Below, piece by piece: positions 18,749 through 26,781 of a stretch of 58,233 nt of DNA. Origin of the DNA: Bacteroidota bacterium (GTDB taxonomy: Bacteria; Bacteroidota; Bacteroidia; Bacteroidales; JACABE01). How positions within the stretch are numbered: the first letter of the stretch is position 1; every line of letters starts with the position of its first letter. The notes beneath the pieces are model-generated. The model saw nothing but the letters and a program-made list of their open reading frames with translations, ran no database searches and was not told the origin of the DNA. The DNA is taken from assembly GCA_013377005.1 (NCBI GenBank), contig JACABE010000027.1, forward strand, positions 1 through 58,233, given 5' to 3'. A program made the translations under genes and the position numbers.

Positions 18749-19741
18749 TTATTTTGCCAACCCTTTTTCAATCAGATATTGTGCAATCTGCACAGCATTG
18801 GTAGCTGCACCTTTACGAAGATTATCGGCTACTATCCAAATATTTAATGTATTAGGATTTGATTCGTCACGGCGGATTCTGCCTACAAAAACTTCATCTT
18901 TACCTTCGGAAAGCAATGGCATAGGATAAATATTTTTTTCTATATCATCCAGCACTACTATACCGGGCATTGCTATAAGTAGTTTTCTTACATCTTCGAG
19001 GGTAAAATCATTTTCAAATTCAATATTAACAGCTATGGAGTGACCACCTGTAACAGGAACTCTTACAACCGTAGAGGTTATTCTCAGGCTATTATCTGAT
19101 AGTATTTTGCGTGTTTCGTCCACCAGTTTTTGTTCTTCCGAAGTATAGCCGTTTTCTAAAAAACTACCTCCATGTGGAAATAAATTTCTATGAATAGAGT
19201 AAGGGTAAGCTTTTTCTGTATCAATTCCTTTAGTTTCGTTTTCCAATTGTCTTACAGCTTTAACACCGGTCCCTGTAACCGACTGATAAGTTGAAATTAC
19301 CAATCTTTTTATTTTATATTTGTTATGAAGTGGTGCTAATGCCATCACCATTTGTATGGTAGAACAATTAGGATTGGCAATAATTTTAGTTTCCAGTGTA
19401 ATAGCATTGGAATTAATTTCAGGAACAACAAGCGGAACATTTGTGTACATGCGCCAAGCCGAAGAATTATCTATTACAAAGCATCCTGTTTCGGCAAACT
19501 TAGGAGCATATTTTAATGATGCATCCGAACCTGCTGAAAATATTGCAATAGCTGGATTTTGTGCGATAGCTTCTTCAACAGAAACTACTGAATAATCTTT
19601 GTTCAAGAACTTTATTTTCTTTCCAATTGAAGCCGATGAAGCCACAGGTATCAATTGAATCTTATTAAAACCTCTCTCTTCTAAAACTTTAAGCATGATA
19701 CTACCAACCAATCCAGTAACGCCTACAATTGCAATTTTCAT
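18749..19741 (-). CDS. asd: aspartate-semialdehyde dehydrogenase
   Basis: A 330-residue NADP-dependent enzyme that reduces aspartyl phosphate to aspartate semialdehyde for lysine, threonine, methionine and diaminopimelate synthesis. The N-terminal Rossmann motif is VGVTGLVGS. The active-site cysteine is C126 in ANPNCSTIQM. YQSVTGTGVKAV and a conserved VPVTGGHS segment follow. Length is typical of the bacterial Asd family. The gene is monocistronic, with a TAnnTTTG box 27-34 bases above the ATG on its strand. Confidence 0.95.
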   Translation of the reverse strand: MKIAIVGVTGLVGSIMLKVLEERGFNKIQLIPVASSASIGKKIKFLNKDYSVVSVEEAIAQNPAIAIFSAGSDASLKYAPKFAETGCFVIDNSSAWRMYTNVPLVVPEINSNAITLETKIIANPNCSTIQMVMALAPLHNKYKIKRLVISTYQSVTGTGVKAVRQLENETKGIDTEKAYPYSIHRNLFPHGGSFLENGYTSEEQKLVDETRKILSDNSLRITSTVVRVPVTGGHSIAVNIEFENDFTLEDVRKLLIAMPGIVVLDDIEKNIYPMPLLSEGKDEVFVGRIRRDESNPNTLNIWIVADNLRKGAATNAVQIAQYLIEKGLAK

Positions 19742-19767
19742 TATAAAATATTATTTAAAAACGACTT

Positions 19768-19775
19768 CAAACCTA
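19768..19775 (-). promoter_or_regulatory. -7 box for asd (TAGGTTTG on minus strand)
   Basis: The plus-strand bases CAAACCTA are the complement of TAGGTTTG, a TAnnTTTG match facing asd, with a leader of about 20 bases. Confidence 0.5.
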
Positions 19776-19840
19776 CGAAATATTTTTTTATTGTAACGGA
19801 TTTTATTTAAAAAAAATGTGTAGGTTTGCTATTTAATCAA

Positions 19841-19848
19841 TAAATTTG
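19841..19848 (+). promoter_or_regulatory. -7 box (TAAATTTG)
   Basis: TAAATTTG 17 bases before the ATG of the lamin-tail protein gene. A second match, TAGGTTTG, lies at 19821-19828. Confidence 0.5.
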
Positions 19849-19865
19849 TTTCAAAATATATTTTG

Positions 19866-21668
19866 ATGAAAAAGCTTTTCGTTTTAATCTTTTTTCTTCC
19901 CTTTTTTGTTCAATCACAAGTTATTGACAACTTTAATGATGGCGACTTTTCCAACAATCCTATCTGGCTGGGCGATATAATGAGTTTTAATATAGAAAGT
20001 TCTCAACTACACAGCAATGGATCTTCAATTACTTCTGATACAATTTATTTAAGCACTTCTAATGCAATGATTGATAGTACAGAATGGAATTTCTTGATTG
20101 ATCTGAAGTTTGCACCTTCTTCTATCAATTATGTTCGTGTTTATCTAGTTGCCAGCGACTCAAATTTAATATCTACTCCAAATGCTTATTATATTCAGAT
20201 TCAAGGAACACAAGGGGCAGTGAATTTTTATAAAAAACAGGCTGGTGTTTCTACTCTACTCTTTACCGGTTCTACTTCTTTCAGTACAAGTATTACAGAG
20301 ATGAAAATCAGGTTAAAGGTTTGCCGTAAGAATAATGGAATTTGGAATTTCTATTCAGATAAAACAGGAGGATATAATTTTGTTTCAGAAGGTAATGCAT
20401 TGATTGAAAACAGCATTACAAACACATCATATTTTGGATTTTATTGTAAATATTCAACATCATCTCGTTATAATAAATATTATTTCGACGATGTATTTAT
20501 CGGTAATATTATAGCTGACACTACAAAACCTATTATTACTTCTGTCATGGCAAAAAGCATTAATAGCTTGGATGTTTTGTTTAATGAAGAAGTTGATGGA
20601 AATACTTCACAGAATTGTTTGAATTATATAGCAGATAATGGTTTGGGAAACCCTGTGTTAGCAATTAAAGATGCTGTAAGCAATTCAATAGTTCATTTAC
20701 AGTTTGCACAAGATTTTCCTGCGAATGGAATTAGCCATATTAGTATTAAAAATGTGGAAGATATGAGCGCAAATGTGATTTTGCCTGTAAATTTCCCATT
20801 TGCTTTTCCTATTGAAGCACAACCAAATGATGTTGTTATTAACGAAGTACTTTTCAATCCGAAAGATGATGGCGAAGATTTTGTAGAAATCTATAATCGT
20901 TCGCAAAAGAATATTGATTTAACTAAATTCATGATTGCAACTTACGATTTAACAAGCAATAAGTTAAAATCAATGTATGTAGTTTCACCCGATTATAAAA
21001 TATTGTTTGCAGGTGAATATTTGGTATTGACAAGAGACCCAGATAAAGTTAAGCAACAGTTTTATGCTGAAGCACCTTTGAATTTTGTAAAAATGACATC
21101 AATGCCTTCGTTTAACAACGATATGGGGGTAGTTGTACTTACACGACCTGATTCTACAATAATAGACAGATTTGATTACAATGAAGCTATGCAATTCCCT
21201 TTATTGGTATCAGTAGAAGGTGTTTCATTAGAACGGGTCAGTTCAGAAAAACCTTCGCAGGATAAGCAAAATTGGCATTCAGCTGCTCAATCGGTTGGCT
21301 TTGGAACGCCAACCTATAAAAATTCGCAATACAGTACTTTTCTTTATCTTGAAGATCCTATTACAATACTTCCCGAAATTTTTTCGCCAGATGATGATGG
21401 TTACAACGATATATTAAGCATTACCTATCAATTTTCCACACCTGGTTATATAGCCAATGTTATAATATATGATGCAAAAGGAAGGCTTATAAAAACATTG
21501 ATAAAAAATGAATTACTAGGAATAAAAGGTAGTTTTAGCTGGGATGGTATTGATGAAAATAACCAAAAAGCCAATATTGGTATCTATATAGTTTATGTAG
21601 AGATATTCGATACTTCCGGCAATGTAAAAAGCTATAAGAAAACTGCGGTTTTGGGTGGAAAATTCTAG
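19866..21668 (+). CDS. secreted lamin-tail-domain protein with gliding/FlgD-type C-terminus
   Basis: A 600-residue exported protein. A signal peptide ends at VQSQ. About 20-215 is a jelly-roll-like region (DNFNDGDFSNNPIW). About 220-310 is an Ig-like/SbsA-type domain (SINSLDVLFNEEVD). About 318-440 is a lamin-tail domain (NDVVINEVLFNP, then EDFVEIYNRS). About 500-600 is an FlgD-like/CHU_C-like tail (IFSPDDDGYNDIL, then NIGIYIVYVEIFD). Such proteins are cell-surface or secreted in Bacteroidota. The tail differs from the type A tails in this window. The ATG at 19866 follows a TTG that is also in frame; the ATG is preferred. Confidence 0.78.
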   Translation: MKKLFVLIFFLPFFVQSQVIDNFNDGDFSNNPIWLGDIMSFNIESSQLHSNGSSITSDTIYLSTSNAMIDSTEWNFLIDLKFAPSSINYVRVYLVASDSNLISTPNAYYIQIQGTQGAVNFYKKQAGVSTLLFTGSTSFSTSITEMKIRLKVCRKNNGIWNFYSDKTGGYNFVSEGNALIENSITNTSYFGFYCKYSTSSRYNKYYFDDVFIGNIIADTTKPIITSVMAKSINSLDVLFNEEVDGNTSQNCLNYIADNGLGNPVLAIKDAVSNSIVHLQFAQDFPANGISHISIKNVEDMSANVILPVNFPFAFPIEAQPNDVVINEVLFNPKDDGEDFVEIYNRSQKNIDLTKFMIATYDLTSNKLKSMYVVSPDYKILFAGEYLVLTRDPDKVKQQFYAEAPLNFVKMTSMPSFNNDMGVVVLTRPDSTIIDRFDYNEAMQFPLLVSVEGVSLERVSSEKPSQDKQNWHSAAQSVGFGTPTYKNSQYSTFLYLEDPITILPEIFSPDDDGYNDILSITYQFSTPGYIANVIIYDAKGRLIKTLIKNELLGIKGSFSWDGIDENNQKANIGIYIVYVEIFDTSGNVKSYKKTAVLGGKF

Positions 21669-21796
21669 TTAAACTTCATCCTATTTCGCATAGAATAATT
21701 TTTTTGAATCTACCTAAGCTTTCAACACAAATAAAAAAAATAATATTTTAGTTTTAATTCCCTTTCTCCTGATTATGAAATAGAAGCTTAGTTTAT

Positions 21797-21813
21797 TGTT
21801 GAATATTACAACA
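21797..21813. promoter_or_regulatory. dyad 1, TGTTG-N7-CAACA (candidate activator site)
   Basis: TGTTGAATATTACAACA is an inverted repeat about 155 bases upstream of the -24 element at 21967. That spacing is usual for NtrC-type enhancer sites. The same architecture recurs at 21885 and 22877. Confidence 0.5.
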
Positions 21814-21884
21814 TCTGTTTAATTTCTATACAATACTTTTATCTTCTTAATAATCATTAATTTAAAACAGACTCCTAATATTAG

Positions 21885-21901
21885 TGTTGAATAATTAAAC
21901 A
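21885..21901. promoter_or_regulatory. dyad 2, related to dyad 1
   Basis: TGTTGAATAATTAAACA matches dyad 1 at 14 of 17 positions and keeps both outer arms (TGTT...AACA). It lies 88 bases after dyad 1 and about 66 bases before the -24 element. Confidence 0.45.
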
Positions 21902-21966
21902 TTAAATGTATTTTAATATACAACTAATTTATTATAAATAATTATAAATCTGAAAGATATATTGAT

Positions 21967-21982
21967 TGGCATTATAATTGCT
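21967..21982 (+). promoter_or_regulatory. sigma-54 -24/-12 promoter
   Basis: TGGCATTATAATTGCT matches the sigma-54 consensus TGGCAyr-N4-TTGCw at its key bases, with the invariant GG and GC separated by exactly 10 bases. Transcription would begin about 12 bases past the GC, near 21993. That is downstream of the ATG at 21985, so the ATG at 22018 should be the GcvH-like start. It is the only clear sigma-54 site I found in the intergenic regions I scanned. Confidence 0.75.
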
Positions 21983-22017
21983 TAATGATAATTGTAAACA
22001 TTAAAAAAAACAATATC

Positions 22018-22707
22018 ATGGTAATTTTAATTATAATAGCATTTGTGGTGGTGAGTATCACTGTGGATGCAGTTGTTCAATATAGCAGGAAAAAGAATTT
22101 AAAAGTTTCTGCTCTATCAACAGTTATTTCCCGAATCTTTAATGAAGATTCTGTAACTATTCCAAAAGGTATATATTATGACAAAACTCATACATGGGCT
22201 TTTATGGAAAAAAACGGCTTCGTAAAAGTAGGAATTGATGATTTTCTTCTTCATATCACAGGCCCTTTGAATCGAATTAAATTGAAAAATCTAAATGAAA
22301 AAATTCAAAAAGGAGAACCACTCTTTTCAATTATTCAGAATGGAAAACAATTGACAATAAATGCCCCAATTTCGGGTATTATTAAATCAACAAACAAACA
22401 ATTGCAAGAAGATTCAAATCTTATAAATACATCTACTTTTAATGATGGATGGATTTATACCATTGAACCTACAAATTGGACAAGGGATTTACAGTTTCTA
22501 TTTATAGCTGATAACTATAAGGAATGGTTAAAAACAGAGTTAGTACGTCTCAAAGATTTTCTGTCCACAATTAAGTTAGTAACCAATGCTGAATTAGCTC
22601 CAATAATCCTTCAGGATGGAGGTGAACTTAAAGATAATATTCTTACTGATTTCGGACCAGAAGTTTGGGAGGATTTTCAATTGAAATTTATTAATACATC
22701 CCGATAA
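22018..22707 (+). CDS. membrane-anchored GcvH-like protein lacking the lipoyl lysine
   Basis: A 229-residue protein. Residues 2-20 form a membrane anchor. About 45-140 is a glycine-cleavage H-protein-like/biotinyl-lipoyl fold: YDKTHTWAFME matches the H-protein HxW entry, followed by VGIDDFL, KGEPLFSI and NAPISGII. Aligning the PxSG turns puts G109 at the lipoylated-lysine position, with K110 one residue off. Normal lipoylation is therefore doubtful. A further 85 residues are helical. An upstream ATG at 21985 is excluded by the sigma-54 promoter. The gene precedes a sensor kinase/NtrC pair and is probably their target. Its role is unknown; related GcvH-like proteins occur beside redox complexes. 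Confidence 0.72.
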   Translation: MVILIIIAFVVVSITVDAVVQYSRKKNLKVSALSTVISRIFNEDSVTIPKGIYYDKTHTWAFMEKNGFVKVGIDDFLLHITGPLNRIKLKNLNEKIQKGEPLFSIIQNGKQLTINAPISGIIKSTNKQLQEDSNLINTSTFNDGWIYTIEPTNWTRDLQFLFIADNYKEWLKTELVRLKDFLSTIKLVTNAELAPIILQDGGELKDNILTDFGPEVWEDFQLKFINTSR

Positions 22708-22829
22708 CAAACAATCTGAGTACTTTAATATAAATTTATAATTACATATTATCAATGTATAAGCTCGAAAATATTAGTTCTTTTTAAATAATAACTATTA
22801 TTAAAGTGCAAAATACTGAAAATTATACT

Positions 22830-22856
22830 AGCCCTGGTCTTTATAGGTCGGGGCTT
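22830..22856. other. GC-rich hairpin
   Basis: AGCCC...GGGCT arms enclose a partly paired loop (gtctttataggtc) in the otherwise AT-rich gap after the GcvH-like gene. It has no T run. It may stabilise the 3' end or act as a weak terminator. Confidence 0.35.
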
Positions 22857-22876
22857 GTAATTATATCTCAAAATAA

Positions 22877-22893
22877 TGTTGACTTTTTCAACA
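22877..22893. promoter_or_regulatory. dyad 3, TGTTG-N7-CAACA, upstream of sensor kinase
   Basis: TGTTGACTTTTTCAACA has the same arms and spacing as dyad 1. It ends 18 bases before the TAAATTTG box at 22912, so a bound protein would cover the -33 region of the kinase promoter. Autoregulation is inferred. Confidence 0.5.
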
Positions 22894-22911
22894 TATTATA
22901 AAAATAATATT

Positions 22912-22919
22912 TAAATTTG
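22912..22919 (+). promoter_or_regulatory. -7 box for sensor kinase (TAAATTTG)
   Basis: A TAnnTTTG match 25 bases before the kinase ATG, giving the kinase/regulator pair a housekeeping promoter separate from the sigma-54 promoter. Confidence 0.5.
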
Positions 22920-22944
22920 TGGTTTACAAAATAATTTAGAAATA

Positions 22945-24624
22945 ATGGAATTAAAATTCAACAAACTATTTGAAAGTCCATTACTAAAGAAATATTTAAA
23001 GCTCAGATCTTCTATCTATGGTCGTGTTGTATTTATAATTATTTTACTATCTGTATTTCTGTTTGTTTCCTTTGGTATTATTTTCAGATCGGTTAATGAA
23101 GGATACATGAAAAGTATCATTCATCAGCGCGGAACAAATGCTGCTTTACTAGTTAGAAGTGCTTTGTATCAATCGATGCTCGAAAATAATAAAGAATCTC
23201 TTCAAAATACACTTGATGTTATCAATAGAATGTCAGGGATTGATGAAGTAAATTTATATAATAATAAAGAAAAACTAGTTTATTCCTCTTATCCTATCAA
23301 TACAGTTGGCCATAGCAATCCCAATTGTCTGGAATGCCATGCAAGCATAAAAACTATACTACCTGAAAAAGATAACTCTTACAAAGTTATAGAAATAAAC
23401 AGCGAATGCGAAATGAATCAAAATGACAATGCTCACAGGCATTTATTGATTAATTCGCCAATTCAGAATGAAAGATCTTGCTATACCAGTTCTTGTCATG
23501 CACACCAACAAAGCGAAAAGGTTCTTGGTTCACTGGTTATTAAAATTCCTTTGCAGGAGCTTGACATGACTATGGAAAAGTCGTCATGGGATTTTTATAT
23601 TTTAGCAACCTTCACTACTTTACTTCTTTTAGGTTTTCTTATCTTTTTTACAAGAAAAAAAATCAAAAATCCTTTAAAAGCTCTCATCAGGGCCAGCGAT
23701 GAAGTTTCGAAAGGGGACAGAAATACAAGACTGGAAATAAATTCAAATCAATTGGATGATATGAGGATGGTTTCCGAAGCATTCAACCACATGCTTGATA
23801 ATTTACAGCAAGCTAATAATGAATTACACAATTGGTCGCAACAATTAGAGTATAAAGTTAGAATAAAATCAGAAGAATTAGGACAAGCACAAAACGAGCT
23901 AATCAATATTGAAAGAATTGCCTCTTTAGGGAAATTATCACTTTCAGTGGCTCACGAAATCAACAATCCGCTTTCGGGCATTCTTATTTATACAAAATTA
24001 GTTCACAAGCAACTTCTCAATCAGAATCTAGAACCGGTAAAAAAGGAATCTATTTTAAAACATTTGAAAATGATTGAGAATGAAACCAAAAGATGTGGCG
24101 ATATTGTGAAAGGTTTGCTTGATTTTTCAAGGAAGGATAAAAACTTTTTTGAAGATAAACATATTCATGAAGTCTTGCGTGAAACCAGCGATTTAATGAA
24201 TCATTCCATGAAAATTGCTAAGATAAATTTTATTACCGATTTTTCAGCTAAATCAGATTTGGTTTACTGCGGTCCTAATCAAATTAAACAAGCTTGTATT
24301 GCCGTATTGGTAAATGCTTCAGAAGCAGTAACTGAAAGTGGAGAGGTTTTATTTAGAACTCGCAATTTTGATGATGATACCGTAACAATTGAAATTACTG
24401 ACAACGGCAGTGGTATAGCAGAAGAAGATATTTCTCATATCTTCGAACCATTTTTTTCGACCAAACATAATGAAAGAGGTACAGGGTTGGGCTTAGCTAT
24501 TGTTCATGGGATAATTCAAAGTCATGATGGTAAAATAAGTGTAAAATCAGTACATGGAAAAGGAAGCACTATTTCAATTACATTACCTTTGAAAAAGGAA
24601 TTAACAACTACAAAAAATGAGTAA
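22945..24624 (+). CDS. sensor histidine kinase with periplasmic haem-c-like motifs
   Basis: A 559-residue membrane kinase. TM1 is at about 27-48. The periplasmic sensor (49-215) contains C128-L-E-C131-H132, a canonical CxxCH haem-c motif, and C179-x4-C184-H185, a CX4CH variant. TM2 is at about 217-236, followed by HAMP and a coiled coil. The HisKA box is SVAHEINNPLSG with H337, and the HATPase domain has NASEAV, DNGSGI and GTGLGLAIVHG. It should sense a redox state, oxygen/NO or electron donor through bound haem and phosphorylate the regulator whose ATG overlaps its end by 8 bases. Haem attachment needs cytochrome c maturation genes, not seen here. Confidence 0.88.
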   Translation: MELKFNKLFESPLLKKYLKLRSSIYGRVVFIIILLSVFLFVSFGIIFRSVNEGYMKSIIHQRGTNAALLVRSALYQSMLENNKESLQNTLDVINRMSGIDEVNLYNNKEKLVYSSYPINTVGHSNPNCLECHASIKTILPEKDNSYKVIEINSECEMNQNDNAHRHLLINSPIQNERSCYTSSCHAHQQSEKVLGSLVIKIPLQELDMTMEKSSWDFYILATFTTLLLLGFLIFFTRKKIKNPLKALIRASDEVSKGDRNTRLEINSNQLDDMRMVSEAFNHMLDNLQQANNELHNWSQQLEYKVRIKSEELGQAQNELINIERIASLGKLSLSVAHEINNPLSGILIYTKLVHKQLLNQNLEPVKKESILKHLKMIENETKRCGDIVKGLLDFSRKDKNFFEDKHIHEVLRETSDLMNHSMKIAKINFITDFSAKSDLVYCGPNQIKQACIAVLVNASEAVTESGEVLFRTRNFDDDTVTIEITDNGSGIAEEDISHIFEPFFSTKHNERGTGLGLAIVHGIIQSHDGKISVKSVHGKGSTISITLPLKKELTTTKNE

Positions 24625-25972
24625 AAAGATTTCGATATTGATTGTTGACGACGAAGATTCGGTTAGAGATTCTCTCTTCAACTGGTTTATAGAAGATGGA
24701 TATCATGTTGAATGTGCTGAGAATGCAAAGATTGCATTATCGAAAATTGAGTTGGATTACTTTGACATTATTCTGGCTGATATTAAAATGCCCGGTATGG
24801 ACGGCATGGAGTTACTCAGAAGAATAAAATCGTTAAAGAATGAATCAATAGTTATCATTATGACGGCTTTTGCTACTGTTGATACTGCTGTTCAGGCTCT
24901 GAAAGATGGAGCTTTTGATTACATTACCAAACCTTTTGACCCGGATGATTTATCGCATTTAATAAGAAATGCTTCCAAACAAATTTTGTTGAAACAAGAG
25001 AATGAAATACTCAAAGATAGGGTAGTTACTTTGGAAAATGTTGAAGATATTATTGGCAATAGTGAGGCTATGAAAAAAGTGCTTCGCGATGTGGAGAGTG
25101 TTTCACAATCGAATTCTTCGATAATTATTACCGGTGAAAGCGGGACAGGTAAAGAACTTATTGCCAAAGCTATTCATTCTAATTCGTCGCGAAAGTATTT
25201 TCCTCTGGTAAGCGTTCATTGCGGAGCACTTACCGAAAGTTTACTGGAAAGTGAATTGTTTGGTCACGAAAAAGGTGCTTTTACAGGAGCAATGTATAAT
25301 AGAAAAGGTAGATTTGAAATGGCTGACAATGGAACGATTTTTCTAGATGAAATTGCTACTGTATCACCTAAGATGCAGGTTGAACTCTTGCGTGTTCTAG
25401 AAACAAAAGCTTTTGTCAGGGTAGGAGGAAATAAGGAAATAAATTCCGATTTCAGGGTAATATGCGCAACCAACCGAAATCTGAAACAAATGGTAGAAGA
25501 AGGTATTTTTCGCGAAGATTTATACTATCGATTGAATGTTGTAAATATTCATGTTCCGCCTCTTCGTGAAAGAAGTGGGGATATTCCGTTGTTGACAGAA
25601 TATTTTATTAAAAAATATTGTACTTCGATGAACAAACCTTCTATTCCCATTGATTCTTCAGCTATAAAGCGTTTAGAAGAATTTGATTTTCCTGGCAATA
25701 TCCGCGAATTAGAGAATATGATTGAGCGTGCTATTGTTATTGGCAATGGAAAAAAAATTACCTTAAAAGATCTTCCATTGGCTAAAAACATCATTAATAC
25801 CTCAGGCGAAAGTTTGTATGAACAGGAAAAAGTTCATATCCTTCAGATTTTGAATAAATATGATTGGAATATATCAAACTCTGCAAAAGCTTTAAAGGTT
25901 GATAGGGTGACGCTTTACAATAAAATTAAGAAATACGATTTGAAATCATCAGATAAAAATAAAGAAAAATAG
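24617..25972 (+). CDS. NtrC-family sigma-54 response regulator
   Basis: A 451-residue transcription activator. The receiver domain has D55 as phosphoacceptor (ADIKMPGMDG). The AAA+ domain has Walker A GESGTGKE at 173-180, ELFGHEKGAFTGA with an intact sigma-54-contacting GAFTGA loop at 220-225, and a Walker B-like GTIFLDEIA. The C-terminal Fis-type helix-turn-helix is in the last 50 residues (NISNSAKALKVDRVTLYNKIKK, shown in part). It is translationally coupled to the sensor kinase. The obvious target is the sigma-54 promoter at 21967, with TGTTG-N7-CAACA dyads as its probable binding sites. Confidence 0.92.
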   Translation: MSKKISILIVDDEDSVRDSLFNWFIEDGYHVECAENAKIALSKIELDYFDIILADIKMPGMDGMELLRRIKSLKNESIVIIMTAFATVDTAVQALKDGAFDYITKPFDPDDLSHLIRNASKQILLKQENEILKDRVVTLENVEDIIGNSEAMKKVLRDVESVSQSNSSIIITGESGTGKELIAKAIHSNSSRKYFPLVSVHCGALTESLLESELFGHEKGAFTGAMYNRKGRFEMADNGTIFLDEIATVSPKMQVELLRVLETKAFVRVGGNKEINSDFRVICATNRNLKQMVEEGIFREDLYYRLNVVNIHVPPLRERSGDIPLLTEYFIKKYCTSMNKPSIPIDSSAIKRLEEFDFPGNIRELENMIERAIVIGNGKKITLKDLPLAKNIINTSGESLYEQEKVHILQILNKYDWNISNSAKALKVDRVTLYNKIKKYDLKSSDKNKEK

Positions 25973-26031
25973 CCATAGACACATTGCAAAAAACGGTTTA
26001 ATACAATTGGTAATTTCTAAAAATTATCTGA

Positions 26032-26562
26032 ATGAAACTTCAAAAAATCACTTTAATTTCCTTTGGTTATTTCGACCATGATTTTCTGCAAAATATCGCA
26101 AAAAAGATTCATGACGAGTTTTTTATAACTGCTCAGGTAAAGGAAGCCTATTTTGATTTAAGTGATTTTTATGACCCTGCCCGTCGACAATATGATGCAA
26201 ACCAATTGTTGCATTATATTGAAAAAAACTATTCGGCTGATGATGCAAAAACAATTGGTTTATTTAATGTTGACTTATTTATCCCTATTTTTACATACAT
26301 ATTCGGACAAGCATTTTTAAATGGGCGAACAGGCATTGCGTCGGCTTACAGGCTAAGCAATGAACGATATGGTATAGACGCTGATGCAGAGCTTATGCAG
26401 GAACGTTTTGCAAAAGAAATTATCCACGAACTTGGACATACTTTTGGATTGAAGCATTGTCATGTTTCCGACTGTATAATGCGATCAGGAACTTATGTTG
26501 AAGATATTGACCAAAAAAATTCAGGCTTTTGTCAAACTTGCAATGATAACTTATTGATATAA
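26032..26562 (+). CDS. archaemetzincin-family zinc metalloprotease
   Basis: A 176-residue protease with the archaemetzincin signature: H132-E133-x-x-H136-x-x-G-x-x-H142-C, then x4-C-x-M, then about 16 residues to C-x-x-C. The first three His bind catalytic zinc, the methionine forms the metzincin turn, and the four cysteines likely bind a second zinc. No signal peptide is present, so it is probably cytosolic. Archaemetzincins are common in archaea and patchy in bacteria; the physiological substrate is unknown. It lies 59 bases after the NtrC-type gene on the same strand and may be part of that unit. Confidence 0.88.
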   Translation: MKLQKITLISFGYFDHDFLQNIAKKIHDEFFITAQVKEAYFDLSDFYDPARRQYDANQLLHYIEKNYSADDAKTIGLFNVDLFIPIFTYIFGQAFLNGRTGIASAYRLSNERYGIDADAELMQERFAKEIIHELGHTFGLKHCHVSDCIMRSGTYVEDIDQKNSGFCQTCNDNLLI

Positions 26563-26703
26563 AATTCTTTCTTTAAACGATTAAACTTGCTTTGCAGCTT
26601 AATCCCTCTTTGTTAAGTTATTTACGGTTGTACTTTTTTAAAATTAAAAAAGAAAAAAATGTTACTTTGCTTTATTGAAAGATACAAGAAAATAATAAGC
26701 ACT

Positions 26704-26746
26704 AAAAAACGGTAGCACAACATAATGTTACACTACCGTTTTTTTA
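26704..26746. terminator. bidirectional terminator
   Basis: AAAAAACGGTAG (26704-26715) pairs with CTACCGTTTTTT (26733-26744), with further T. It sits between the convergent archaemetzincin and lipoprotein genes and has A and T tracts on both sides. Confidence 0.8.
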
Positions 26747-26781
26747 TTAGAGATTTTTTTTATGAATCTGAAAGAATCGAT

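Noticed and set aside
21985-22017. Upstream ATG as start of the GcvH-like gene
   Set aside because: It lies before the expected transcript start of the sigma-54 promoter, and the membrane anchor begins at the ATG at 22018.
22945-25972. Assignment of the two-component pair as ZraSR or AtoSC
   Set aside because: The regulator resembles many NtrC-type proteins, but the haem-motif sensor differs from both, so no symbol is given.
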